From: Colletotrichum lupini
Lineage: Eukaryota > Ascomycota > Sordariomycetes > Glomerellales > Glomerellaceae
Assembly: GCF_023278565.1 (NCBI RefSeq)
Contig: NC_064677.1
Span: 7,564,001 to 7,628,000, forward strand
Length of the DNA stretch: 64,000 nucleotides
Reading direction: 5' to 3'
This document shows, piece by piece, positions 34,690 to 46,700 of this stretch. Numbering within the stretch: position 1 is the first letter of the stretch; each line of letters begins with the position of its first letter. Made by a program: the position numbers and the translations under genes. The notes beneath the pieces were generated by a model. It worked only from the letters and a program-made list of their open reading frames with translations, made no database searches and was not told the DNA's origin.

Positions 34690-35012
34690 TCAAGGGCCGG
34701 TGCATTCAGCCATGCACGCCGCGTAATCCGTGAAAAGTCGTCTGAGGCATGGGACCAAGCACCCAGACTAAGCGTTTTGTCAGTCAGTCGGCGGCTTATT
34801 CGTTAGCAAATTTAGGAAAGTTTTCTTACGTCCTAGAGAGCATAACAAATTAGTCGTTTTTTCATTGAGACTCTGTGGGTTTGGCAAGGGTATTGTCTAC
34901 TTACGTTGATTCCACCTCTCCATGGGCGGCGCTCCTCCTCGGGCACTGGGGTAGCGCTGATGGTGGCGAAAAGTAAAGCGATGGTCGCCAGGCAAGTCAT
35001 TGAGACGCGCAT
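34690..35012 (-). CDS. Small secreted protein with twin CX3C motif (candidate effector)
   Basis: Predicted secreted peptide of 61-62 aa. Exon 1 (35012-34905) encodes a signal peptide, MRVSMTCLATIALLFATISA, with likely cleavage before TPVPEE. Exon 3 (34767-34690) encodes the Cys-bearing part: CLVPC, then 10 residues, then CMAEC, ending GP. The two CX3C pairs on what looks like a helical hairpin suggest two disulfides. Between the exons lie either one 137-nt intron or two complete introns (34904-34833, GTAAGT...TAG; 34829-34768, GTAAGA...TAG) around a 3-nt exon GAC at 34832-34830; both choices keep frame and differ by one Asp. The mature N-terminus is acidic then basic (EEERRPWR). Gene-poor surroundings near transposon blocks fit an effector, but function and homologues are unknown. 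Confidence 0.65.
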
Positions 35013-36628
35013 CTTGATAATTTCTAGGAAATCTTTTTGTGGATCGAGGCCAGTGGGGTGTGGTGTGGTTGTGAATGTAGATGCGACAGATGTGGAAGCC
35101 TTGTGTGGTGGAATGTGATATTTCCCGTCGTTGTGTGGTGGAGGAAGATCTCCGAAAGAATTGAATCTGGTGAGAAGGCCATTTATATGTGACTTTTTGA
35201 GGGTATTTTATTACCTTGATAGGTATGCTCAACAAAGTTCCCCGGAGTTTTGGGTCCAGGTCTTGGTGCCTAAGGGCGGCCGACGCCGCAATTTTGTAGG
35301 ACTCTCTGGTTTTGAGATAACCACCAAGCAGGTAGCATCTTCTTTAGATACGAACCTAGAGTGACTGATACCAAAACAGGGGGGGTTCCGCGGAATCATG
35401 ACAGACGAAAGAAAGCGTCCTCGTGACCCTATCGCAAGCCTGGCTTCAACCCAATAGTATCGTCAGGGACCACAGCGTCCCATTTACCTTGTGTGGTTTG
35501 CGATGACCCTACACCGAGCAGCGGTAGGTGTTTTAAGTTTCATGAGAATAAGTCACCACATCGAGCCGTAAATTCTTCATCGCTCAGGAGCAAAACTTCC
35601 GGCATTGGAATGAAGAACGCCCCTTTAGAAGTTCACCCAGAAAGTAACTATGCGATCATATCTCATAGCTAGAACACGGCAACCTCTTCGTTTTGAAGTA
35701 TTTGCTTAAAGACCACGGCACTTCCGTATGCCTGGAACTTTGACGAGGAAGAGGGCACTTGCATCTTTTCGTAGGGAGAGTACCTTGAGCCCCTGACTGT
35801 CGAACTATAAAAGAGGTCTGGTGTTGCCGATTATCTTCACTTCTTGAGTGAACGAGGGATCCTGAATTTCATCGTTCTTTTGACCACTGAGTAGATCGTC
35901 CTTTTACCCAAGCATTCATGTTGCAAGGACAGCCAAATTTGACGTAATTGCCGCACCAAACGCTCCTAAGCACCTCGCCGGCCACATCCCTGGTCAGATC
36001 AAGCATGTTGTGAGCCGTTGAATCTTTGCCATACGTTCAACTGAGGTGTTCTTCACTACCGAGGAGGTCTCACAAGAAAGCCTTTCTCCAACGTTCTTTT
36101 TGGACGTGTGGATTGCTTCAATGGGTCTTCTTGTTCTGGAGAAGACGCTCCGAAGACTGGGTCTTGCAATCGATACGGAAGACAGTGCTAGAGAGCTTTG
36201 AAGGAGACTTCTAGCCGTATTTCCCGGGTCATTTTCAACCTTTCGAGAGGCCCCTGCAAGGCGTAAGTTCCTGATGTAGTACGCCCAATATGCAACCCCG
36301 CAAATCTTCCGTCGCTGACTCTTGACACATTTCCTGGTCTGCACAAAGTAAAATATCAGTTGAAGATGCCATTTAATGCGTATCTTTATCCATCTATTAA
36401 GACTGCTAGAGAGGTCATGCAGGGTGATTCAAGATTCCCACCGAGGTCAACACAGGCAACAGCTACGTCCACTAGCTGTGAAAAACGTTGAACTTTATAC
36501 TCTACAAAAACCACAGGGCATTGAGACCATTAAGAAGATCCAGTTTGTGTATTGAAGTGCATGTTCTACCAGTCATAAAGTGATTTGGATGCTGCTTTGA
36601 AACATGTATTTGATGCAGTGAAGAGGAA
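35013..36628. other. Intergenic region between two secreted-protein genes
   Basis: Probable promoter of the twin-CX3C gene (35013-35300) and the 3' flank of the next gene. Short overlapping frames only; none recognised. Confidence 0.4.
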
Positions 36629-37031
36629 TCACTGCTGGGTCATGCCGGGAGGGCAGGGACCAGTGTAGTGCTCACATTCAGCGACCCATTCGCCCTTGCC
36701 GCCGTACTTTGCGTCACAATCCGCTTGGGTGATGGGGTTGTTCAGGATACACTATGACTACGTCAGTACCTGCGCGAAGCTTGCATCATGTTGAGATATC
36801 TCACCGCTTGGACGTTGGTCTTCGAGTTCCAGCAGCGGGTGTGACCCAAGCCAGGTCCGCAGAACTTGAGGGCAACCTTGATGTTTGGTTGCTCTCTGTT
36901 GCGGCAGTTGCACATCCAAGCCGAAACAGCATTGGGGGCACTAAAGATGTTGTCAGTCAATGAGTTGTAATAGGTGAAGGGCGAGTGCGGTCTTACAGGA
37001 AAGCGAAGGCGAGAACAGCAGCAACCTTCAT
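36629..37031 (-). CDS. Small secreted cysteine-rich protein, 8 Cys (candidate effector)
   Basis: Three exons, 37031-36997, 36940-36805 and 36751-36629, with introns of 56 and 53 nt (donors GTAAGA and GTGAGA), encode 97 aa. The N-terminus MKVAAVLAFAFL...AVSA is a signal peptide with probable cleavage before WMCNC. The mature part, about 78 aa, has eight Cys (CNC, FCGP, RCW, ACIL, DCD, ECE, PCP), an even number fitting four disulfides. It lacks transmembrane helices. The CxC start and C-terminal CPPGM are notable. I do not recognise a named family. It lies 1.6 kb upstream of another secreted Cys-containing gene on the same strand, which supports a secreted/effector-like role, but this is inference. 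Confidence 0.75.
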
Positions 37032-38264
37032 TTTCAACTAAGGCCTGAGATCGAGATGATGCGAAAGTGGTATAGAGACACTTGGGTATTGATTTGAATG
37101 ATGAGACGAATGGAAGTGGCGAGAATGCTCGGCGGTCTTTTACTCTTATTATACTCAAGTACGCACCATGTTGATGTCTGCATTTCTTTCTTCTCTTTGA
37201 TCGTGTGTACTTCGCATTCGCATCACGGCTATTGCATAGCCGGGGTTGAGATCAAATTTCCTTTTCATGGATCGCAATTTCTGGCAGCAGGAAAATCAAA
37301 CTACGGCAGCATGATGAACAGAACTTCTGTGTATACGAGAACTTCTGTCGCCGTCGGCGACTTCACTCACATTGGGGTTCATAGAAAATCTCTCCAGCAG
37401 CCCGGTGTCTCGACAATTGCTACCTCTGTGTCTGTTCGGCTGGAAACTTATTCGGGTTCGAACCCGGTGCTGGTCGCCAGTTGGCGAAGGGGGTTTGTAG
37501 CCGGGGGTGGAAAAGAGCGCTTTGCCTGTCATTCATTATGTTTCAATCATTACATCCGGCAATAACACTTTTTTCGCTAGGAGGATTATAACCTGAAGTG
37601 GTCATGAGGATTGCACATGATCTTGATCAAATTACCAGACACCTTTCCAAAGCCAAGAGGTATCGAAGGTTAGAGCGTCCAGCTCTCGGCGCCTACATAA
37701 AGGGTGGGCCCTGCAATGGGTCGATGATGGGATGGACCTTAGGGAGCATCGGACGGAGATGACCCCTGGTTCAGGGATCGAACCTTGTTCCAACCACCTC
37801 ACCCTGAACAATGACAACAGATCATCAGGGGAAATCAGGTCGCCAACAATGCGCAGATCGAAGACTTCTGGAAAACTGATTGAGCCATGTTTTCTGATGC
37901 AAGGCCACAATAAATTGGAAAAGTCATGGTCTGATGTTTCGCTGATCCGAATCATCAGGGAGAATCTCAAACGCGTTCAGTCACAAACATCGTAAGGTCT
38001 CGACCCATCCATAAGGAAACGCAAGTTCTCGCCAGCCCCATAAGACATCATGAAACGCATAAATCTTGAGTCGGAGGATTATGACGCCACTGTCAACCAG
38101 ATCATTGCCTGGGCGTGGCTTTGCATAGAGCTGCAAAATATATAACATACCGTAGTCTAAGTTGATAAATTCCGATTGCAAAGTCCAAAGTCTACAGGAT
38201 AGATAATACTCTTGCTTGCAATCAATAGAGTCGACAGCTGATTATCCTTGTAAAACAAAAGAAA
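37032..38264. other. Intergenic region
   Basis: Promoter of the 8-Cys gene on the left side and of the disordered-protein gene on the right. A perfect small hairpin with CGGGTTCGAACCCG near 37451-37464 resembles a T arm but has no tRNA around it. No gene seen. Confidence 0.4.
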
Positions 38265-39077
38265 ATGAGCAACAAAACAGGCTCCAATGGGAGTATGGGC
38301 AACTCCAGTAACCCTCGCCCCGGACAATCTCCATTCCCGCCTTCCACTGCCCTGGTCCGCCAAACGCCACCAGGCTCGCAGCAGAGCCAACCATATACGA
38401 GCTCATACAGCAACAACTTTGATCGGAGCAGCGCCAGATATAGTACGGGCAGAACTGATGAGAGCTCGCGCTACAGTCAGGAGACCACAGAACCTCCGAA
38501 GCTTTCTCGGTCACCCCCGTCACGCCGGGAACAAAAGAAGCCCGAACCAAATAAGAACTGGGAGGACAGCATCTACGGAATGTACGGTGATATAAAAACA
38601 CCCAGAGAGCCGCCACTTCCTCCACCGCCGAGGCAACAGCAGCAGCAGCAACGCCGCAGATATGAGCAGCCAGAAGATGATGAAGAAAATAATTCCTTTG
38701 ATGAAGAGGTACCACGGCGACCTGAGCCGAGACCAGAGCCTCAAAGATCACGCAATAGCCGGCAGCGACATAATTCCAGACCAGAGCAGAGGCGCCAAAA
38801 TTCACGACAAGATCAGCAAAGAAACGAGCAAGATGATGACAGAGATGAAGATGGATCGCGAAGAAGAGTGCACGTCAACATCGATATTGGTGGCGACGGA
38901 AGTCGCTCCTGGTCATGGAAATCCGACTCACGTGGGCCAAACACGGTCAACTTCGACAATACTCCCTTTGTCGGCGGAGGCTTCCCCTTTGGTGGCCGAA
39001 ATAACAACGGCGGTAGGCTTCCCGTCAATATTCCCTTTGGCGGAGGACTTCCGATCAATCTTCCATTCGGACTATGA
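38265..39077 (+). CDS. Intrinsically disordered low-complexity protein, 270 aa
   Basis: A single open frame of 270 aa with strongly biased composition. It has a Ser/Asn/Gly/Pro-rich N-terminus, a polyglutamine run followed by arginines (QQQQQQRRR), mixed-charge blocks (EDDEENNSFDEE; EQDDDRDEDGSRRR), and a C-terminus of Gly/Pro/Phe/Asn repeats (FPFGG, IPFGGGLPINLPFGL). A short ordered-looking segment, RRRVHVNIDIGGDGSRSWSW, sits at about residue 200. No signal peptide. Such proteins often bind RNA or form condensates, but no domain supports a function here. The consistent bias and length argue for a real gene; it converges with the decarboxylase-like gene (128 bp apart). Confidence 0.65.
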   Translation: MSNKTGSNGSMGNSSNPRPGQSPFPPSTALVRQTPPGSQQSQPYTSSYSNNFDRSSARYSTGRTDESSRYSQETTEPPKLSRSPPSRREQKKPEPNKNWEDSIYGMYGDIKTPREPPLPPPPRQQQQQQRRRYEQPEDDEENNSFDEEVPRRPEPRPEPQRSRNSRQRHNSRPEQRRQNSRQDQQRNEQDDDRDEDGSRRRVHVNIDIGGDGSRSWSWKSDSRGPNTVNFDNTPFVGGGFPFGGRNNNGGRLPVNIPFGGGLPINLPFGL

Positions 39078-39205
39078 TGACACGACTGGATGTCAAACGA
39101 AGCGCGTGTTGTGGCGCGAAGGCCAGGTCTTTACACAGCTCCTTAGAAATATTTCTCAACCTCATGTAAATTATACCTGCATGTACCAACAGTCACTGGT
39201 CTTTA

Positions 39206-39928
39206 CTACTTTGAGAACAATTTTCCCCAATCACCCAAGGGTTTCATGTCAACCTTGGATTCTCGCAACATATCCCAAATGACTGTGATAACGGTATCAA
39301 GTATGAGGATGTCATGCCTATCCTCCCAAAAAGCCACCCTCTGAGCTGCTCTCAGATTTGTGCAGAATATTGCCATTGCTTCTGGTCTTTGAGCCGCCAC
39401 AGCGCTCACGAGACCGTCTAACGTAGTTTCGTCGACGCGACCAAAAGACGAGTTCACCGTAAGGTCTAGATGTCGTTCTTTCTGGCAACTCACTCCGACA
39501 CGTGAATAGTTCCGAATGATGGCTTCCTGGACATCATCTGTGTAAGGAGTGACCAAGCCAAGATCTTTGACGTCAAACTTTTGCAAGGCCTTGTTCAGCG
39601 CGAGAACAGAAGTCGTCGCGGGAATTCCTGTTGCCGCAGTGATATCCGCACACAACTTTTCATCGGCTGCAAACCCCAGCCAACCCGAAGAAGTACCACT
39701 CCAACCGATCATGTCAACCTCAGCATCGGCCAAAAGCTGCGCGGCTGAGATCAAGTTGTCGGTCTGAAACTGGTCGAGCCCATCCTCATCTAGGCTGATC
39801 TTCAGAACTCGAAAACGAGAAAAGTGAACAGTGACATCCGGAAGCCCGGAGATGATGGCTTGTGTGAGAGGTTCAAGGCTAGTATTAGAAGAAGGTGTGA
39901 TAATTCCTAATCTAATCTTCCGCGCCAT
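39206..39928 (-). CDS. Arylmalonate decarboxylase / maleate isomerase-like protein (Asp/Glu racemase superfamily)
   Basis: Complete single-exon 240-aa protein beginning MARKIRLGIITPSSNTSLEP, the superfamily start. Relatives catalyse cofactor-free decarboxylation of arylmalonates, maleate-fumarate isomerisation or racemisation of acidic amino acids. The C-terminal active-site motif IFCTNLRA keeps its Cys at about residue 189, but the N-terminal motif reads GWSGTSSGW, with Gly-Thr-Ser where two-Cys isomerases and racemases have Cys-Thr-Ser. One Cys with a Gly-Thr-Ser oxyanion-hole motif is the arylmalonate decarboxylase pattern (Gly74/Cys188 in the Bordetella enzyme, also 240 aa, from memory). 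So decarboxylase-like chemistry is more likely than isomerisation; the true substrate is unknown. It lies just downstream of the disrupted ABC transporter on the same strand. Confidence 0.85.
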   Translation of the reverse strand: MARKIRLGIITPSSNTSLEPLTQAIISGLPDVTVHFSRFRVLKISLDEDGLDQFQTDNLISAAQLLADAEVDMIGWSGTSSGWLGFAADEKLCADITAATGIPATTSVLALNKALQKFDVKDLGLVTPYTDDVQEAIIRNYSRVGVSCQKERHLDLTVNSSFGRVDETTLDGLVSAVAAQRPEAMAIFCTNLRAAQRVAFWEDRHDILILDTVITVIWDMLRESKVDMKPLGDWGKLFSK

Positions 39929-40320
39929 GTCCAGGGGAGTTTCTATGAAGACTTGGATTTGCTCGCGAGTAGATTGGATTTCGTTGCTTGATAGTGATTG
40001 AGAGTTCTAAGTGTCTTTCGCCATGTATGATTTGTCCCTGAACATTGACATCAACTTTTCGTCGCTGGTCCCAAGCACCGTCATCAATCACCGACGTACC
40101 CCGCACCATGTTGACCCGCAACTTATCCGACCCTTACGGGACGGAGCATGGATCAGCCGGCTGTTGCCTTCCTGCCGCTCGTCTTGGTAGTACCTCAGAT
40201 TATACCGCTAAGTCAAGGTTAACATAGGTGGAGTTTCAAGTCCACTGCAAATTGCCCCCCTGAACCAACTTCTGAAATTGCCTAGTATCTCTACGATGCC
40301 CCTATTCTATTACTTGTTTC
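39929..40320. other. Intergenic region between decarboxylase-like gene and ABC transporter
   Basis: Promoter of the decarboxylase-like gene and 3' end of the ABC transporter. No other feature seen. Confidence 0.5.
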
Positions 40321-40585
40321 TCAATGCAGAGTTTGCGTAGCTGTTAGTAGCTTCTTGAACTCGGAATCAGTCGCGAGCAAGGTATCGGGGGAATCCCACT
40401 CCACGACCTCTCCCTGTTTCAAGAGGAGCACCCGGTCATACTTTTCGATAAATCTCAGACGGTATATAACAGAGATTACAGTCTGCTCTAAGAACTCTTC
40501 CTCGATAATTCGCTGCATCTTGTCTTCCGTGTCTTGGTCGACGCTAAACCAATGTTAGTTAATAAATAGTATGCGAGTGTTAAGG

Positions 40586-40590
40586 GAAAG
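40586..40590 (+). repeat. Left 5-bp target-site duplication of the copia element
   Basis: GAAAG directly left of the LTR; repeated at 47388-47392. Confidence 0.9.
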
Positions 40591-40792
40591 TGTTAGTATC
40601 CCTATTACAGGGTAGTTAGTTCGAACCGTAGTTAACAAAGAGATTAATTAAACTATATAAATATCTACGTAAGTATAAAAAGGAGGTTCTAACCGTAGGT
40701 TAGGCTAGCTACGATAATTATAAATAGGGCCCCTAATTAGCCCCTACGCAGTCGGCTATATACTACGGTCGAATTAGACTTCTAATCTAATA
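40591..40792 (-). repeat. 3' LTR (left copy), 202 bp
   Basis: Begins TGTTAGTATCCC. It differs from the other LTR at about 17 sites, all transitions by eye. Its inner end reads CTAATA where the other LTR keeps CCGACA, so RIP has destroyed the TG...CA form here. Confidence 0.95.
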
Positions 40793-43700
40793 CTAACTTT
40801 CTTTTTTTTTTATTAATTTAACCGCTATGGTTAGAGGTATAATTCGACCTCGGGCCCGTTTACTAAGTCGTCTCCTTTTCCCCCTTTTCTCTATTCTTTT
40901 TATATAACCCATCCCTCTATTTATATAGTAACTTTTCCGCTACTTACGAATTGCTCTAATCCCTTATTTAGTACTATTTTTATAAAAGCGTCTACGAAGT
41001 TATTTTTATTATTAATCTAACGGATCTTAAGTATCTCGCGCCTTTCGTACGATTACCTAAGGGCTATAATATCGATTATAAGCCTCTTTTCTTTTATTAT
41101 TCCTAATTTAACGAGGCATTCGTATAGCGAGTAAGAATCGGTATAAATAACCGTTAGAATAGGTAAAAGGCTAATTCGATTAGTAATTTTCCTTAGCGTC
41201 GTTAAAATCGCGTAGGAGAGGTTAACGCCGTTAACTATACTATAAACTTCCGACGCTAATATACTTCTTATTACCCGCTTACTTTTAGTTAACGAGTAGT
41301 AAATTATATTACCGTATATAGTAAATTCGCTCTCGCCTATACTCTCGTTAGCTAGGATAATAATATACCCTAATTACGAAGTAAAGTCGTTATTATTCGT
41401 AAATAACCCATCGACGAAGATATAGAGCTTACTAGTCGTAAGGTCGATCGGGTAGTAGACGAGACCTCGATCGAGATTCGTCTATTACTACTTAAGCTAC
41501 TTATTAAGTACCTCGACGTCTCGTTCGGTTAGATTTATAGCCTATACTACCTTAGCGTAGTTAAAAATTACCTCGGGCTAATAAATACTTATAATATATA
41601 CCCCTCGCGTAAGCTTAGCCTTATACCGCTTTTTAATATTAGTTACGTTTAGGTTAACGAGGTTAATCTTCTCGCCCTACCCCTTTTACTAAAAAACGAC
41701 GGTTTCCCCTTCGATTATAAAAATCCCGCCGTTAAATACTAGGGGGGTGTTTATTATAAGGACCTCTTTTAGCTTCGTTACGAAGCCCGCTTTTTAAAGC
41801 TCCTTATCCTCTTTTTTTATAAAGTTAATATTGGATAGGCCTAATATATCGTTAGTTTATATTCCGACGATCCTAAATTAGTTACCTTCGTGCTCCGTAA
41901 CTAATAAGCACGGGTCGTACGTAGAGGTAACTATTAATAGTTAATTAATATAAAAATCGTAATAAGTAGCCCACTAATAGGTGCCCGATTCTACGAGCCT
42001 ATATAGTGGCTTGAGCACTTTAATAATCGTGCTTTCTAAGTATTTACTAGCTATTTCCTTCGGTAGATAGGCTAGGATTTTCTTTATGAGCCCTATAGCC
42101 GATTAAGTATATGCCTAGGTAATATTACGGCTCTAAATCTCGTATCCCTTTTTCTATAATAATACTATTAGTGCTATTATTAATCGTTAGCTATAGTGCT
42201 ATATAGTGGGCGATTATATAAGTAGCGTCGCCTTTTTAACGTCGCCGTACCCCTAAATTACGTATCTAGACTTCTCGTATAGTTAGGGTGTTCCTTTTTT
42301 TTTAATTTTACGAACTATTCGCAATTTAAATATGCGGAGGTTTATATACTTTTCTAGATTATAGAAAATAAATCGATAGACCCCTCGATCGCGCAGAGTA
42401 TTTACTTCGATAAGATCTAATCCCTTATACGGCTTTCTAATAGTTATAATTACGCCTTCTTTACGTAGTTTAACTACTAGCTCGAAATCGGCTTTCTCTT
42501 TTATTATATAAAAGGTATTAATTACCTCGTCGCTAGTAATAAATTGCCGCGTTAGTGCTTACTATCGTAGTCTCTTGCGACGTATTAGTGCCCTTTTAGT
42601 AATTTCCTCTTCCTCGTTATTTATTAGTACTACTACGACGATTTTATTAAGGATGATTTCTTATGCCTCTGCCGCGGGTTATATAGCTTCCCCTAGCTCT
42701 TTTTTTTCTTATAGGTTAGAAATTACCTCGATAGGATCTATATAATATAGTCTAACTACCGTAATTAATACCTCGAGTAACTAGTCGCGATCTCTCGCAA
42801 CTATATAAGAACGCTCGTTAATAAAAATTAATTTATATAGCTTAGCCTATTATTAAGTAATTTCGCGCTATACTTATATATCCGAATTTAGGGGCATATC
42901 TAAATTAACCCCTATGTCGGGCCTATTGCGCGTAGTAATTACCTTATTAACTTACTTTTTTACGCTTACCTCGCGCAGTACCTATATTACTTTTTTAACT
43001 ACTTAAGCTCGCTAGCTTACGTCTAGTAACGGTAGCGAGGCTAAGGTCGTTCTTAGATATACTCTAAATACTAAAAGCGTTAATATAAGCCCGTTAGGCC
43101 CCATAATATCGTTATAATATTTAAGTACCGTCTAGAGGTATTCGTCGTCGTCGGAATCGGGATTTTCCTCTTTAATAATTTTAAACGCTCTTTTTAACTA
43201 CTAATGCGCCCTTTCTACCTTTTTAATATTATAGTGCGCTTTAACGGGCACGACTTTTAATTATATACTATAGGCCGTCGCATTTTCCTTAAATTCTATT
43301 AACTTAAAACTAATACTAGCGTCGGTTCTAATACTATCTAGCGGTCCCTAGTATATATCGATCTAGCTTTTTCGTAGAGCTACTTATACTATTTTTGCTT
43401 ATAGATCCCGTAGGAATTGCCCTACTTAGAATAATATAGCCTCGTCGATTATATATAGGACCGGTCGACTATTTAAGTAAAAGATATTAACGACGATTTC
43501 CTAATTAAAGTTGAGCTTATTACGCAATTTAAATTTAAATTTGTATAGGCTCTGCGTATTTATTTAGTATTAGTAATATACTTTCGTTAACTACTCTAGC
43601 GCCCCTATTTCGATATTATTATTACTTAAATACTTTAAGAAGTTATATAGCCTCGCGACCGACGGGTAGCTAAATCTCCGGTATAGTCGTCTAAGCTCAC

Positions 43701-46700
43701 TTTCCGTTAGGTAATTAATTAACTTTATATCGTTAGTAAGCCTTATAAACGCGTACCCCTATCGTCGTTTAACTATTTCGAAGTGCTTATAGCTAGAGAT
43801 TCTATTCCTTATATTATTAAATATAATGCCTAGTCGATCTATATCTTTTAGATATAAGAGAAATAGGGTATTAACGGGTAGGATATAAAAAGTTATCGTT
43901 CCGAAGTGCGTCTCTACTTTTACCGTACCTAGGGCGACGATTTCCTTACCTAGGCCGAAGCTAATCCTCGTAATACCCGCTATCGACGTATTAAGTATTA
44001 CTAGTGCGATTTTCTATAGCGCCTAGAATTGCCCTTTTCTTTTTATTAACTATTACGATACCCTAATATCTAGGATAATCCTATAGAAATTATCTAGGCC
44101 GTACTTTTCGTTTGTATAGAATGCCTATATAAGCTTAGTATTTAAGTAATCTAAGTAGTATAAAAAGGACCCCTCTAGCTACCCTTAGAATTACTTAGTA
44201 CCTTATCTCTTTTCTTTAAATATTAAGAGAGTAGAATTCTATGCTATTAAATTCGTCCTTTCGCCCACCTCCGTATCCGTTATCTAAGGGACCTTCCCTT
44301 ACTATTTATAAATAAAAGCCTACTTATTAAGGGCTTTTATTACCTTTTATTCGTTTAGCCTCGTATATCCTCCCGAGGCTAACGGGGCGAAGAAAGAGTA
44401 GTTAATATCGTCGACTTCGTTATAATCTAATTCGTCGGTATAGGGGGTAAGATCTTCTTTATTTTCTAAATCTCCTATAGGGTACGGGTACTTTAGGCCG
44501 CTAAATTAGCTACTTTCGCTAGGTTCCGTGCCCCCGGATCTGCCCTTATATATAACAAGGAATTAGTTAAATCAATAAGGGCTAGTTTTACTATCTATTA
44601 CTCTCGATTTTCTATATTATTCGTACGATTTAGCACGCTCTTCCTTAGAGTAGTTACTTAACTAATATCTATCCTTTTTATAAATAAAATACTACTTCTT
44701 CCGTTACCCTACTCATAAGTTAAATCTCTACCTATTTAACGAATCTAGGATTCTTTACTAGCAATTACCGTACTTAGCTTCCTTTCTTTTCTTATTATAC
44801 GTTCGGTCGACCTAATATTATTAATAAGGGCCGTCGTACGTTTAGAAATAGGTTTAGCGCGGCATTTTTACCTTAATATTAAAGCTAGATCTTAGCCTTA
44901 AGTAGAGCGTCTTATAGTCTTCGGGTACTTAGTATAGAGTTATTTTTACTTTTAGAACGCGCTAGATTGCGGTATAAAGATATTTAACTTTCCGCTCGTT
45001 AGTCCCCTTATTTAGCTAGGTTTTCGCTAGCTTATTAATTCGATCGATAAGCTCTTTAAGGATTTCTACTCGCGATTTACCCTCTATTATCCTAGCTATA
45101 GATATAAAAGAAATCGCTCGTAGCTTAGATAGGAGCTCTAGGTTCTTATTATAAGTCTCGAAGCGGCTTCGGATTGCGTTAATTATATTAAAAAAGTCGT
45201 TTCGATCGAGATTACGCACCGCTTCGTAATAGTAATTAGAGGCTTTACTTACGAGTACGATATTAACTACTAAATAGTACTAGTATTCCCTAATTCCGAC
45301 TTTTTCGTAATAATCGTAAAACATCGTTAGGGTTTCTTATAAGACCTTATACTTCCCCCTAGAATATAATTTCTCTTTCGGGAAGATCTTTTTAAGGTCT
45401 ATAAACTACTTCGTATTTACTATTAGATTTTCGGTATTTATATACGATCCCTACGTCGCTGCGTATTATTAGTAACTTCGGGTAGTTTACCTCCTTTTTT
45501 ACTAGCCGATTAGTACCGAATTTCGTATTAGTAGCGGCGACGAGCTATAAATCGAAATAGGCGGAATTATCGATTATTATACTTTTAATACTATATTTTG
45601 CCTCTATATATCCTTCTGCAACGACAGATTGCCATTAGTAATTATAAAAAGGAAATCTGGGTCGTTCACCCTTTTTCTAAATTCGTTAAAGCAATTATAC
45701 GCCCTATTAACTTATGCCTAGGTTTATATTACGAATTCCTCTTCTATAATCGTCGCTACTAGGATTTCGTAAGGTTCTCGCAATTATAATTACGCTAGTA
45801 GTACCCCTCGCTTATAAAGGAATTTATTAACCGCTTTTATAATTCCTAGGCTTGCGCTTGCGAACTATTCGTCTAACTAATAGCTAAGGTCGTTTACGAT
45901 TTCGTAGAATAGGGGTTACCCCTATAGCCCCTTTTTCTCGTAGACCTTAGTTAAATAGATTAATACTACGTTAATTTACTTACCGTTAGGCTAATCCGCG
46001 ATTCTATATATCTACGTCCCCTAATAGTCCGGGTTAATATTTACCTACTTATAAGGGATAGGGATTCTATCTAGGATCGGGTTTCGCTCTCTCTTTTTTT
46101 ACTTTAACTTGCTAAGGGTCGTGCCCTAGCTTATGCCTATATTAGTAGTTACTAGCGTATTTAACCTTAATAGGGATATATCTAATCCGCGCGCTAGCCG
46201 TAGTAAATCCGTACTTTCGCTACTTAACGAATTTATTAGGGTCTAGGAGATTCCCACTTCCTCTCGCTATCTCGTTATTACTCTTATTTCTACTCTCTCT
46301 AGCGATTACTACTACCTTTTTAGATCGCTAGCTATCGTACCTATTAGGATCCTCCTTTTCGTTTAGTATAAAAAGGTAGGTTTTAGTAGTTCCTTTTTTT
46401 AATAATAGCGGTAGACGTTTATATTACCGTAGGACGATATAATAATTAGTCTCGGGATCTTTACCGGTTACCGATTTCCGCTTTTCCATATACTTCTAGC
46501 TTCCTAAGCCTCGTGCTCTCCGTAATCTCTAAATCCCCTCCTCCCTCGTTAAACTATCCCCTATATTATATTCCTAAGTAACACTCGGGGGGTAGTTAAG
46601 GGAGCTATAGGGAGGTCGTCTAGATCGCGGGCTTAAGGTCGTACTTATAAGATCTTAATAATAATAGACTTTTTTTATATACTATAGATCTCTTAGCTTA

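Noticed and set aside
37451..37464. tRNA T-arm-like hairpin CGGGTTCGAACCCG
   Set aside because: No A box, acceptor stem or terminator at tRNA spacing on either strand.
37770..37790. B-box-like GGTTCGATCCC on the minus strand
   Set aside because: No A box or acceptor pairing; T stem pairs only three bases.
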